Positions 1-8,490 of a DNA stretch of 64,000 nucleotides are shown here, piece by piece. The translations under genes and the position numbers were made by a program. A model generated the notes under the pieces. The model was not told the origin of the DNA, searched no databases, and was given only the letters and a program-made list of their open reading frames with translations. Every line of letters begins with the position of its first letter. The first letter of the stretch is position 1. Source of the stretch: CBDHFF01 sp965262395 (GTDB lineage: Bacteria > Pseudomonadota > Alphaproteobacteria > Rickettsiales > Anaplasmataceae); NCBI GenBank assembly GCA_965262395.1, contig OZ253531.1, forward strand, positions 868,001 through 932,000, given 5' to 3'.

Positions 1-827
1 GAATCATTATAAAACATTATCCTTATTAATATATTGTTTAATTTTTCTTCTTCTAAAATAGAAAGTTTATCTATAATAAATTTTGGTATATTAGTATGAA
101 AAATATTAGAGATAAGATCTTTTGTATACTTATGCTGCGGATTAATTAAAATATTCTCAGTAGTATTCCCTTCTATTATTTCACCATTTTTCATTACATA
201 CACATAATCACATATATTTTTAGTAACTTTTACTTCATGAGTAATAATGACGATAGTAATATTATGAAGCATGTTTATTTTTTTAATTAATAATAAGATG
301 TCTTCTGTTGTTTCTGAATCTAGCGATGAAGTAGGCTCATCACATAATAATATTTTGATATTACTAGTGATTGCCCTAGCAATTGCAACTCTTTGTTTTT
401 GACCACCACTCAACTGATGTGGATAGGCATCTTTTTTGTGTTCTAGTCCAACCAGACCCAAGCATTCTAGTGCTCGATTTTTTATTTCCTCTTGTGAAAC
501 TTTTTTTATTTCTAAAGGTAACATAATATTTTGTAATACAGTTCTACGGGATAATAGATTGAAACCTTGAAAAATCATGCCAATTGATGACTGTAATGTC
601 CGTTTATCTTTTTTATTAAATTTAGTGATATCTTGGTTATCTATGTATATGGATCCGCTATCAACAGATTCGATCATATTTAAGCATCTTATTAAGGTGC
701 TTTTTCCAGCACCACTTTGCCCAATAATACCGACTATGCTATTCTTTTTTACTTCAAAATTTAAGTCCTTTAGCACGTGCACAGTATCAAAATGCTTTTG
801 TATATTTATTGCTTTTATAAAGCTCAT
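1..827 (-). CDS. metN: Methionine ABC transporter ATP-binding protein MetN (3' end outside window)
   Basis: ATPase subunit of a methionine-type ABC importer, acting at the inner face of the cytoplasmic membrane. Reading the minus strand from the ATG at 827 gives MSFIKAINIQKHF, then a Walker A motif GQSGAGKST, a Q-loop region (MIFQGFNLL), the signature LSGGQKQR, Walker B ILLCDEPTSSLD and the H-loop ITHEV. After the ATPase core, a further stretch of about 50 residues begins the C-terminal part where MetN carries its NIL domain. No stop is reached before base 1, so about 275 residues are visible of a family near 340. The permease and binding protein are not in the window. The order of motifs fits MetN best; another polar amino-acid ATPase cannot be excluded without the C-terminus. 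Confidence 0.8.
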   Translation of the reverse strand, partial: MSFIKAINIQKHFDTVHVLKDLNFEVKKNSIVGIIGQSGAGKSTLIRCLNMIESVDSGSIYIDNQDITKFNKKDKRTLQSSIGMIFQGFNLLSRRTVLQNIMLPLEIKKVSQEEIKNRALECLGLVGLEHKKDAYPHQLSGGQKQRVAIARAITSNIKILLCDEPTSSLDSETTEDILLLIKKINMLHNITIVIITHEVKVTKNICDYVYVMKNGEIIEGNTTENILINPQHKYTKDLISNIFHTNIPKFIIDKLSILEEEKLNNILIRIMFYND

Positions 828-854
828 TTTATTATCTAACTACATTAGTAAAAA

Positions 855-893
855 AAAATACCACAACATTTTATAAAAATGAAGTGGTATTTT
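855..893 (-). terminator. Rho-independent terminator after groESL
   Basis: A 10-bp perfect stem (AAAATACCAC with GTGGTATTTT) encloses an 18-nt loop. Read on the minus strand it is followed by a run of about nine T residues (851-859 are A on the plus strand). It lies downstream of groEL and just upstream of metN, so it should separate the two units. A weaker 7-bp hairpin at 909-940 lies between it and groEL. Confidence 0.8.
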
Positions 894-1001
894 CAGGTTT
901 TGGTATTTTAGATTGCAATATATAAACAAATCACAATCTAATTTTATTGGGTTACCTCAAGCTTAATACGTAATAATCTTGAGGCTGGTTCTTCTGAAAA
1001 A

Positions 1002-2663
1002 CTAGAAGCCCATTCCACCCATTCCACCCATTCCACCCATTGGCATGCCGCCGCCAGCAGGAGCATCATTATCATCATCACCCTTAACTTCAGCAATAAT
1101 TGCATCAGTTGTTGCGATAAGAAGAGCTGTAGAAATTGCGGTTCTAACTGCACTCTTTGTTACTTTTACAGGATCAATAATACCAGCAGAGAACGCATCA
1201 ACATATTCAAATGTTTTTGCATCTAAAATCCAGTTAACATTATCTTGAGCAAGTAATTTTCCGATAACCACAGAATCTTCTTCTCCAGAGTTTCTAAGAA
1301 TTTGTGATATAGGAGCACGAAGAGCTTTTCTGACTATATTTGCAGCTGCTTCTTCATCATCATTATCACCTTTGAAATTAGCAATTTTGTCTGATTTTAA
1401 AGCATACAAAAGAGCTGCACCACTACCAGCAATAACACCTTCTGCAACTGCAGCACGTGTTGCGTGTAGAGCATCATCAGCTCTGTCTTTTCTTTCTTTT
1501 GTTTCAACTTCGGTTGAACCACCAACCTTAATCACTGCAACACCGCCAGCTAGCTTTGCAAGGCGTTCTTTCATTTTTTCAATCTCATATTCAGAATTAG
1601 ATTCATCAATTTGTGCTTGAATTTGTTTTACTCTTTCATCTATTTCAGATGAATTGCCTTCACCATCAACTATAGTTGTATCATCTTTTGTAATTTTAAT
1701 ACTTTTTGCAGAACCCAGCATTAAAGACATGTCATCATTTTCTATAGATGATCCTGCATCTTCGCTAACCACTTGTGCGCCTGTTAAGATAGCTATATCT
1801 TTTAGCATATCTTTTTTCTTTTCACCAAAACCTGGTGCTTTTACAGCAGCAATTTTCATCGCACCACGAAGTTTGTTTAATACTAAAGTAGCTAAAGCTT
1901 CTCCTTCTACATCTTCAGCAATTATTAAAAGTGGCTTATTTTTACTTGCTGCTGCTTCCAATGCTGGTACAACATGTTGAGCAGAAGTAATTTTTTTATC
2001 TGTGATCAATACCATAGGGTTATCAAGCTCTATAGTCATTTTTTTAGTATTAGTTATAAAATATGGAGATAGATAACCTCTATCAAATTGCATACCAGTC
2101 ACGATCTGGCATTCTAAGGCATCAGCACCTTTTCCTTCTTCACAGGTTATTACGCCCATTTTCCCAACTTTCTCCATTGAATCTGCAATTACTTTACCAA
2201 TTTCTTGGTCTCCATTTGCAGAAATTGTCGCAACTTGTATAATCTCTTCTGGAGAAGAAATTTGACGAGATCTAGAAGATATATCTTCAATGATTAGATT
2301 GCACATTTTTTCCATTCCAGATCTTAGGAATCTAGGGTTTCTGCCAGCCATTTTTGCTTTTATGCATTCTTTAACCATAGGTACCAAGAATACAGTTGCA
2401 GTTGTGGTTCCATCTCCAGTTTCTTCATTTGTTTTTATTGCAGATTGAATCATAATTTGCATTGGGATATTTTCTCTTTTATCCTTACATTCTATGTTTT
2501 TTGCAACTGTATAACCATCTTTTGTTACATGTGGTGATCCAAAAGAACCTTCAATTGCTACTGTTCTACCACTTGGTCCCATAGTAATACCTACAGTTTC
2601 GCCAAGAGTTTTCGCTGCCTTTAATATACCAGGAAAACACTCGTCTGTATAAATCTCTTTCAT
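1002..2663 (-). CDS. groEL: Chaperonin GroEL (60 kDa)
   Basis: Cytosolic chaperonin that forms the double-ring ATP-dependent folding chamber with GroES. At 553 residues it matches the family. Visible are the ATP-binding segment TMGPSGRTV near residue 30, the DGTTTATV motif near residue 86, the central apical domain, the conserved GIIDPVKVT segment near the C-terminus, and the glycine-methionine tail (GGM repeats ending in GF). A good ribosome-binding site (GGAGT) precedes the ATG at 2663. It lies 28 bases after groES in the same operon, under the heat-shock-type promoter upstream of groES and ended by the hairpin at 855-893. Confidence 0.98.
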   Translation of the reverse strand: MKEIYTDECFPGILKAAKTLGETVGITMGPSGRTVAIEGSFGSPHVTKDGYTVAKNIECKDKRENIPMQIMIQSAIKTNEETGDGTTTATVFLVPMVKECIKAKMAGRNPRFLRSGMEKMCNLIIEDISSRSRQISSPEEIIQVATISANGDQEIGKVIADSMEKVGKMGVITCEEGKGADALECQIVTGMQFDRGYLSPYFITNTKKMTIELDNPMVLITDKKITSAQHVVPALEAAASKNKPLLIIAEDVEGEALATLVLNKLRGAMKIAAVKAPGFGEKKKDMLKDIAILTGAQVVSEDAGSSIENDDMSLMLGSAKSIKITKDDTTIVDGEGNSSEIDERVKQIQAQIDESNSEYEIEKMKERLAKLAGGVAVIKVGGSTEVETKERKDRADDALHATRAAVAEGVIAGSGAALLYALKSDKIANFKGDNDDEEAAANIVRKALRAPISQILRNSGEEDSVVIGKLLAQDNVNWILDAKTFEYVDAFSAGIIDPVKVTKSAVRTAISTALLIATTDAIIAEVKGDDDNDAPAGGGMPMGGMGGMGGMGF

Positions 2664-2691
2664 ATTATTACTCCTTTTTCTATTAAATAAA

Positions 2692-2991
2692 TTATGCTAT
2701 TACACCGTATATATCTGATTCTTTCAAGATTACATAAGCTTGTCCTTCAAGTTCTAGCTCTGTTCCACCCCATTTTCCATATACAACTGTTGCGCCTTCT
2801 TTAATTGCACTGTTGATTGGAATTAGACTGCCATTATCGCTATAATTACCACCAGCAACTTTTACGACCACTCCTCTAGTAGATTTTTCTTGTGCACTGT
2901 CTGGAATTAATATTCCTGCTGCAGTTTGCCTTTCAGCTTCAGCTGGTAAAACAAGAATTCTGTCACCAACTGGAGTAAATTCAATACTCAT
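2692..2991 (-). CDS. groES: Co-chaperonin GroES (10 kDa)
   Basis: Seven-subunit lid for GroEL. The 99 residues cover the whole family. The N-terminal TPVGDRILVLPAEAE and the mobile loop segment TAAGILIPDSAQEK are typical, as are the following GVVVKVAGG and KWGGTELELEG. The ATG at 2991 follows a short leader with GAGG about 8 bases upstream. It is the first gene of the groESL operon. Confidence 0.97.
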   Translation of the reverse strand: MSIEFTPVGDRILVLPAEAERQTAAGILIPDSAQEKSTRGVVVKVAGGNYSDNGSLIPINSAIKEGATVVYGKWGGTELELEGQAYVILKESDIYGVIA

Positions 2992-3027
2992 TTATGTACC
3001 TCAATAGTTAATTATTACAATAATAAC

Positions 3028-3056
3028 GTATGGACATTATTTTTTTTTTCAAGGGG
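3028..3056 (-). promoter_or_regulatory. Sigma-32 (RpoH)-type promoter of groESL
   Basis: On the minus strand CCCCTTGAAA (the CTTGAAA occupies 3047-3053) is followed, after 13 bases, by CCATAC (3028-3033). This resembles the RpoH consensus CTTGAAA-N11-16-CCCCATNT. It sits about 40 bases upstream of the groES start, as expected for a heat-shock operon. This is assigned by pattern only. Confidence 0.7.
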
Positions 3057-3124
3057 AGAGTGTAACTTTTTATTAATGATATAAATCAATATATTAATTT
3101 ATATATCTTTCATGGCAATTTTTA

Positions 3125-3433
3125 TTACTTTGAGGTTTGCATTCCTTGATTTGTTTCTTTATTGACTGCAGTGGTATGCTGGTGTGTGGGATTAAGCAAT
3201 GTATCTGGAGAAAGATCCTGTTTCTTACTAGAGGTTTTGCCACTCTTTTTAGAATTAGGCTCCAAACTATACTCCCTAGTATAATCTCCATTTTTATCAG
3301 GCGTAATATCATCTACAGAGGGATATATAGATGATATCTTCTGCTGTTGAGTGAGATGAAAATACGGAGGAGGTGGATCAGAACCAGGAGGAGGCGGTGA
3401 ATCAAAGCCAGGAGGAGGAGGAGGATCAAAGCC
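3125..3433 (-). pseudogene. Detached proline-rich C-terminal tail of the 433-residue membrane protein
   Basis: On the minus strand, in the frame one base off from the gene ending at 3426, codons stay open from the proline repeats to a TAA at 3125-3127, about 100 residues. They encode repeated PPPPPGFD and PPPPGSD units, then a hydrophilic region rich in S, K, Q, T and D ending in MQTSK. The break is a tandem GCCA duplication at 3431-3438 that is absent in the sister repeat at 3404-3410. Removing four bases joins this tail in frame to the upstream gene. There is no start codon or ribosome-binding site of its own, so it is probably the lost tail of that protein, unless the duplication is a sequencing error or varies between cells. 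Confidence 0.7.
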
Positions 3434-3450
3434 AGCCAGGAGGAGGAGGA
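3362..3450. repeat. Proline-codon (CCT) repeat block
   Basis: Three to four imperfect units of the form GGAGGAGG...ATCAAAGCCA on the plus strand. On the minus strand they encode proline runs ending in GFD or GSD. The block contains the GCCA duplication that shifts the frame. Such blocks are prone to replication slippage. Confidence 0.75.
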
Positions 3451-4727
3451 GCGCTTAGTTCTTTTTCTTGCAAACCTTTACTATCTTGATTGTAATCTAG
3501 TTCAGTATTTATATTACAATTAGCCTCTTTAAATTCATATTCATCTTTATTTTTATCGCTATGTACTAATGAATAAATGGCTATAAAACCAGCTATTGTG
3601 ACTAAAACGCTCATAATAATTTTTAATACTAGCCTTGCATTATTATTAATTTTAAAGCCTTTTTGATCAGCTAAAGCGTATAATGTAGTAAGTACAGCAC
3701 CAACTAAACTAGTAATAGAAAGTATCATCCATCTTAACTCAGTATTCATAAAGACAATAGCTTTAGTTTTTATGCATTTCTCTTTTTTTGTTTGCATATA
3801 TTTTAAGATATTCTCTTCAGTAGGTTTATGTTTATTATAGCTTTGAATTCTATGGGATAGTACTATTACTAAAGTTAATAAAGCAGCGGCGGCTGCAGCA
3901 AAACTGGCCAATGAAGCAATCAATATTACTGGATCTCCTAGTGGTATTTTTCTTATAATCTTGCTTGCAGAAAAATGATTGATCTTGATGCTTATCTTAG
4001 AATTAAACTTTGCAAAAACTATCGCTGTTGAAATTAAGGTTGTAGTTGCAGCTAAGCTTGTACCTACAACATCCATTATTTGTATGAACAGAGAGGATTT
4101 TTTGTATTTTAGATTGCGTGCAACCATTATGTGATTATTATTCGCAATATTTATTGTCAGATCTTCTCTTATTTTTTCTAAAGTATTTACTGTGCTTTGT
4201 AATGAAGATTTAAGTTCTGACGCTTGATTTTGGCTATGAAAACTCTTTAATGACTGTAATTTATTTTGTAATCCATCTTTCCATTGAGGGTATAAATCTT
4301 GTAACTTACTGATTAATGTTGATAAATTATCTTGTATCACAGATAACTTAGAGTTATTTATTTCGTTACTATCATCCTGATTTAGTATTTGCTTTATATC
4401 TTTTTCAATAGTATTAATTTCTTTAATTATTTCTTTGTTTTTTTGATTGATTGCTTTCACTGGAGCTATTTGTTTTTGACTTGCTTTATAACCCTTGCAT
4501 CCATAGTAAAATAATAATGATGTCCCTGTCCAAGCTAATAATGTAAATGCAATAACTACTAAAAATTTTGCAATAACAAAAGCATGATTATTTTTTATTT
4601 GATCTTTTAGAGCCAGTGTTAATATATTTATCACAAGAAAGGCTAATGATGCAGAAAGTAAACAAAATCTAGCCAGATAAATTTTCTTCTTTGCAGTAAG
4701 ATTCATTTTTTTGATATTAAATTTCAT
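3426..4727 (-). CDS. Multi-pass membrane protein of unknown function (C-terminus frameshifted)
   Basis: No family recognised. The 433 residues contain two hydrophobic segments near the N-terminus (about 18-38 and 48-71) and a long charged, probably coiled-coil region (about 80-195, many K, E, Q, N). Four further hydrophobic segments follow (about 212-236, 258-283, 323-345 and 358-380), then a hydrophilic tail. The frame ends in SAPPPPGWL at a proline-repeat block where a 4-bp duplication shifts the frame; without it the protein would run on for about 100 residues. The membrane topology and proline-rich tail suggest a surface or host-interaction protein, which is inference only. The downstream neighbour on this strand is the groESL operon. 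Confidence 0.75.
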   Translation of the reverse strand: MKFNIKKMNLTAKKKIYLARFCLLSASLAFLVINILTLALKDQIKNNHAFVIAKFLVVIAFTLLAWTGTSLLFYYGCKGYKASQKQIAPVKAINQKNKEIIKEINTIEKDIKQILNQDDSNEINNSKLSVIQDNLSTLISKLQDLYPQWKDGLQNKLQSLKSFHSQNQASELKSSLQSTVNTLEKIREDLTINIANNNHIMVARNLKYKKSSLFIQIMDVVGTSLAATTTLISTAIVFAKFNSKISIKINHFSASKIIRKIPLGDPVILIASLASFAAAAAALLTLVIVLSHRIQSYNKHKPTEENILKYMQTKKEKCIKTKAIVFMNTELRWMILSITSLVGAVLTTLYALADQKGFKINNNARLVLKIIMSVLVTIAGFIAIYSLVHSDKNKDEYEFKEANCNINTELDYNQDSKGLQEKELSAPPPPGWL

Positions 4728-4779
4728 AATTATTTACTAGGAATTGCTCATGAATCAGTAAAATAATATATAATTTAAG

Positions 4780-5799
4780 TTAATTATTTATTATTTCTTT
4801 TATTTCTGTGATCATGCTATTCAATTTATGTTCTGGTATTGAAATGAATGGTTGATATTGTAATGTTGATTTTTCACCGATCACTTTATGACTTATTGTG
4901 TATTTGATGAATTCTTTTTCATCAGTATCCTCATTGTCAGTCAATATATCTGATGTAAAATACATATATATGGGCTTAGATAGTGGATATATGTTATTAA
5001 CAATATTATTATACGTTGGTTCTACTCCCTCTATTGGTTGACCTTTAATTTGATTATTAAAAATCTTTATAAAGCTGTATGTAGCTATTCCTAGTGATTC
5101 ACGATCATCAATTAAGATTTTTGCTAATGAATTATAATTATCTTTTATTGGTAGATATACAACGCCAGTGCGTATACTAGAGCACGTGCGCTTCAAATTA
5201 TCTAAATCACTTTTTTGGTAATTTTGGAATTCTCGTATATGCATGCAGGTATTAGTAAATACTTCAGAAATTAACATATTATACATTTCAGTGTTTTTTG
5301 TTGGTCCAAAGACTTTAATTGTTCGCTCAGGTAATTTTTTATTTACGTCTCTCCATACTCTACGGGTATTTTTTTCTAAAACCCCATTATTTACAGTCAT
5401 TGATGATAGTGCATTAAATAAATCTACTTTATTTAAATTTAATATAGGTAATTCATTGTTACCTACAAAAAATATACCCTGATAACCTATTACCAACTCT
5501 ACTATGTTCTCTATTTTATTTAATTTACATAGTTTGATTTCAGAGGCAGATATCTTTTTTGATGTATAAACAAAGCTATGCTTTTTTTCACAAAAGTCCT
5601 TAAATTCATAAACAGAGTCTGCTAATTCTAGAGCAGGGGTATTATGCTTTGTGTTCAAAGCAAATGATTCAACTATACCCTTGGTAATAGAAGCAATATC
5701 CTTAGAGGTAGTAATCTTTATCTGCTGATTTTCATCAGCTTGAAGAATACTTGTTAAAAATAATGGCAAAAGCAAGAATGATAAGAAGAATAATTTCAT
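4780..5799 (-). CDS. PstS-like phosphate-type substrate-binding protein
   Basis: Probably a periplasmic binding protein of the phosphate (PstS/PBP-like) family. A signal peptide is visible (MKLFFLSFLLLPLFLTSILQA). The segments KITTSKDIASITKGIVESF, FVYTSKKISASEIKLCK and IGYQGIFFVGNN follow the PstS pattern of fold positions, and KPIYMYFTSDI matches the 'PL.RPLYIY' segment near the end of PstS. At 339 residues it is of normal length. No permease or ATPase genes of a Pst system lie beside it; in Rickettsiales such genes are often scattered. The ligand cannot be fixed from sequence. Confidence 0.7.
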   Translation of the reverse strand: MKLFFLSFLLLPLFLTSILQADENQQIKITTSKDIASITKGIVESFALNTKHNTPALELADSVYEFKDFCEKKHSFVYTSKKISASEIKLCKLNKIENIVELVIGYQGIFFVGNNELPILNLNKVDLFNALSSMTVNNGVLEKNTRRVWRDVNKKLPERTIKVFGPTKNTEMYNMLISEVFTNTCMHIREFQNYQKSDLDNLKRTCSSIRTGVVYLPIKDNYNSLAKILIDDRESLGIATYSFIKIFNNQIKGQPIEGVEPTYNNIVNNIYPLSKPIYMYFTSDILTDNEDTDEKEFIKYTISHKVIGEKSTLQYQPFISIPEHKLNSMITEIKEIINN

Positions 5800-5896
5800 T
5801 TATATAAGACAATATGAACCACATCAGAGAAGAGATATAGCATAAATACTAATGTTTTACTAACCCAATTATAGTAAAACAAATATAAGAAGAAAA

Positions 5897-5971
<75 letters not shown>

Positions 5972-6113
5972 ATTTTCACTTAAAGAAGGTTAATATATAT
6001 GACATTGCATTGCAACAACAAATTTATTTATAATGTAGGATAAATAAATATTAAAAAAATTTTTAATATAGAATAGTGTTTCATTATAAAGAAAAAGAGG
6101 AATTTGAATATAT

Positions 6114-6665
6114 ATGAAAAAAATTGTACAGATAGAAGAATGTCAGGAATGGGAAAGATTAACAAAACGGATAAAAAAGCAAAATAAGAGAAAGTATTTT
6201 TGTAATGAAGAAATAGAAAAATCATGTATCGAACCTGATATTCAGCCTGTGTATTATAATATTGGTGAATTTATGAGTGATAATTTATATACCAACAGAG
6301 AAATGAAATGTAAGACGTCTAATCTTGAAATGGCTAACTCTTCTACGATTAGTAAAAAAATTGGTTCTGAAATTAAGAAAGGTACGCATAAAATAGATGC
6401 AGTATTAGATTTACATGGCTTCACTGTAGATGATGCATTTTATACATTACAGAGATTTATTATCAACGAATATAGTAATAATAACAGGTCGCTACTTATA
6501 ATTGTCGGTAAGGGAAATCCATATAATGTGGGCAATCGTATAAGTGATAAAATACATAACTGGATGAATTCAAGATTAATTCGAGATTACATACAATACT
6601 ATGATCAATCTCATATTAAACACGGGGGCAGTGGGGCTTTTTATGTTATGTTATGTCGGAAATAA
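6114..6665 (+). CDS. Smr-domain protein (MutS2-type C-terminal domain)
   Basis: 183 residues. The C-terminal half is an Smr domain: LDLHGFTVDDAFYTL (the LDLHG motif), a central IIVGKGNP (usual TGKG/VGKG motif) and the end motif HGGSGAFYVML. Smr domains bind or nick nucleic acid; stand-alone alphaproteobacterial members (DUF-type SmrA-like) are common and poorly understood. The N-terminal 85 residues are charged and low in homology. A possible AGAGGA ribosome-binding site lies about 12 bases upstream. The 3' end overlaps that of the convergent ccmH-like gene by 25 bases. Confidence 0.85.
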   Translation: MKKIVQIEECQEWERLTKRIKKQNKRKYFCNEEIEKSCIEPDIQPVYYNIGEFMSDNLYTNREMKCKTSNLEMANSSTISKKIGSEIKKGTHKIDAVLDLHGFTVDDAFYTLQRFIINEYSNNNRSLLIIVGKGNPYNVGNRISDKIHNWMNSRLIRDYIQYYDQSHIKHGGSGAFYVMLCRK

Positions 6666-7057
6666 GATGCATATATAATATATATACCAATAATTATTAT
6701 TATTGGTGGTATTAACCAAATTATTAGATTTTTCTTATTAAAGGGAGTATCTAATAATATTGAATTCCCATATTCTTCTTGTAATTCTATTATAATTTTC
6801 ATTTCAGAAATATTATTATCTAGTTTATCTTTAACTAAATCTTTTATCAATAATGCAAAATCAGAGTTAGAATCATAAATAGACTGGTTTTCACATACCA
6901 AGCATCTTAGTTTTTTTGTAATATTTTTTAGGTTTGTATTATCTATTTGTCCATTGTCATTACTTAACAAACTGCCTGCAGTACAGTAATTATTAGTAAA
7001 TGATACAATAAACATAAAAAATATTATAGCTAAAGCAAATCTAAATATATCATGCAT
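6641..7057 (-). CDS. ccmH: CcmH-like cytochrome c maturation protein
   Basis: Membrane-anchored thiol protein that reduces apocytochrome c before heme attachment. The diagnostic LRCLVCENQS (CxxC within the LRCxxCQNxS motif) lies near residue 50, after an N-terminal signal or anchor (about residues 5-27). The following segment (LVKDKLDNN..., LQEEYGNSILLDTPF) matches the 'GDSDEEI...YVVARYGDFVLLRPP' part of the family, and a second transmembrane segment (about 110-130) ends the protein. At 138 residues it is the short CcmH form. It abuts the upstream orphan (shared base 7057), so the two are probably co-transcribed. Confidence 0.9.
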   Translation of the reverse strand: MHDIFRFALAIIFFMFIVSFTNNYCTAGSLLSNDNGQIDNTNLKNITKKLRCLVCENQSIYDSNSDFALLIKDLVKDKLDNNISEMKIIIELQEEYGNSILLDTPFNKKNLIIWLIPPIIIIIGIYIIYASYFRHNIT

Positions 7058-8055
7058 TATTGTTTTACTTCTCTAAGCTCTTTATTCAGCTCTATAATAC
7101 TTTTAGTGCCGATGTACATCAAATTGTCTTTTGATTCAACACCAATTTCTATCTTATGACTATCTTTATAATTTGCCAATTCATAAATTTTATTTTTGAT
7201 ACGACTGATTTCTACATCTGGCTTTTTGGTCATAGAAGCAATGAATTCAAAGAAATTATCATAATTATCTAGGATGATTAAAATCCTTCCGCCAGTTAAC
7301 AAATATGGATGATGTAAAATTCCTCTGCCATTGACATTAACATTGAAATCATTACCTCTAACATTAACTTTATAAATGTTTAAATTAATACCATTTGTTG
7401 ATTGTTGAAATTTAAGCATTACATTGGCATCTACGCTCATTATGCTGTGCTCTGAATTATTATCAATATCGTTGGACATTATTACCTTAACGTTTATTTT
7501 ATCCTCTTTATTGCTATAATATATATTATTTAATAAAGATTTCCGGATATTTATATCAGTTTCGCCAATGCTTTTACATTCTAATCCATTATGTTTATAT
7601 GAAGCTTCTTGTACCTTTTTTATACCATCTGCAAGCAAAGGTCTATTCAATCTAACGAATGCACTATAATCTTTATTACTGTAATTACATAATAATAGAA
7701 CATCTTTTTCGTTATTTTTAGAAGTAATCATTATATCATCAACCGAGTGAATATATAATTTATTTAATAGTATATTCCATCCTAAGGTAATTTTCTTTAT
7801 TGATATACTATGAGCTTGTTTGCTGTCATCGATATATTTAAAACCTAAATTACTTATATTTAATCTAGGTAGGTACAATGAGTTATCTATATCGCCACAC
7901 TCAAATACTAATTTCTCTGAGTTAGTATTACTGGAGTTTATTATCTCTTGCACAGAATTAATTATATTCCGTGATGTAAATATTAAATAGCATTCATAGG
8001 ACAAAAATAAGACCAATGCAATTATAACTGCACACAAGCTTTTGTTGTATTTCAT
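7057..8055 (-). CDS. Membrane-anchored protein of unknown function, upstream of ccmH
   Basis: 332 residues, not recognised with confidence. One N-terminal hydrophobic segment (about residues 7-28) anchors or exports it. The rest is beta-rich in appearance, with alternating hydrophobic residues (LPRLNISNLGFKYI, ISIKKITLGWNIL, LYIHSVDDIMI) and a GRGILHHPYLLTGGRILIILD segment. This resembles AsmA/DUF2125-type periplasmic proteins of alphaproteobacteria, but I cannot confirm that. The stop meets the ccmH start, suggesting translational coupling and an envelope role. Confidence 0.65.
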   Translation of the reverse strand: MKYNKSLCAVIIALVLFLSYECYLIFTSRNIINSVQEIINSSNTNSEKLVFECGDIDNSLYLPRLNISNLGFKYIDDSKQAHSISIKKITLGWNILLNKLYIHSVDDIMITSKNNEKDVLLLCNYSNKDYSAFVRLNRPLLADGIKKVQEASYKHNGLECKSIGETDINIRKSLLNNIYYSNKEDKINVKVIMSNDIDNNSEHSIMSVDANVMLKFQQSTNGINLNIYKVNVRGNDFNVNVNGRGILHHPYLLTGGRILIILDNYDNFFEFIASMTKKPDVEISRIKNKIYELANYKDSHKIEIGVESKDNLMYIGTKSIIELNKELREVKQ

Positions 8056-8122
8056 CTAAATACCATTAATAAAATTAAGGATAATTTAGCAAATATTTAT
8101 TCAGCATACAACAACTTAGTTA

Positions 8123-8470
8123 TTATTTATCTACCATCATGTTTCTGGTTGCGCTAGGCAGCTTAAAAATTTTGTTATGCATCTCTTTTGTTACCTTCAC
8201 TTGGCAGCCAAGACGAGATGTTTCTTGCAGGCCAAATGCTACATCTAGCATATCTTCTTCGTCATCAGATGCGTCTTCCAGAAAATCAAAAACATCTTTC
8301 TCAAGAATTACATGACATGTAGAGCAAGAAAGGGATCCTTCGCAAGCTCCTTCTAGATCAATTTCATTATCCTTTGCTGCATCTAATATAGATTGTCCGA
8401 TTTCAGTATGGACATCAACGGCTCTACCATCGCTATACATAAACTTTATGCAAATTTTATCATCTGACAT
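8123..8470 (-). CDS. fdx: ISC-type [2Fe-2S] ferredoxin
   Basis: Electron carrier for Fe-S cluster assembly. 115 residues with the adrenodoxin-type pattern: CEGSLSCSTCHV supplies three cysteines (C-x5-C-x2-C) and RLGCQV near residue 92 the fourth. An acidic loop (FDFLEDASDDEEDMLD) between them is typical of partner docking. It is the last gene of the isc operon, 20 bases after hscA. Confidence 0.95.
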   Translation of the reverse strand: MSDDKICIKFMYSDGRAVDVHTEIGQSILDAAKDNEIDLEGACEGSLSCSTCHVILEKDVFDFLEDASDDEEDMLDVAFGLQETSRLGCQVKVTKEMHNKIFKLPSATRNMMVDK

Positions 8471-8490
8471 TATTAATTATCCTATAATTT

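Noticed and set aside
1012..1050. Tandem CCATTCCACC repeats
   Set aside because: They encode the normal GGM tail of GroEL.
1645..1980. Plus-strand frame opposite groEL
   Set aside because: Antisense to a well-conserved gene and without homology.
3094..3334. Two short frames on opposite strands
   Set aside because: Neither has a ribosome-binding site; the region is better explained as the frameshifted tail of the upstream gene.
5990..6045. GACATTGCATTGCAACAACAAATTTA resembles the end of the dispersed repeat
   Set aside because: Only about 20 bases match loosely, in AT-rich DNA; not enough to call a third copy.
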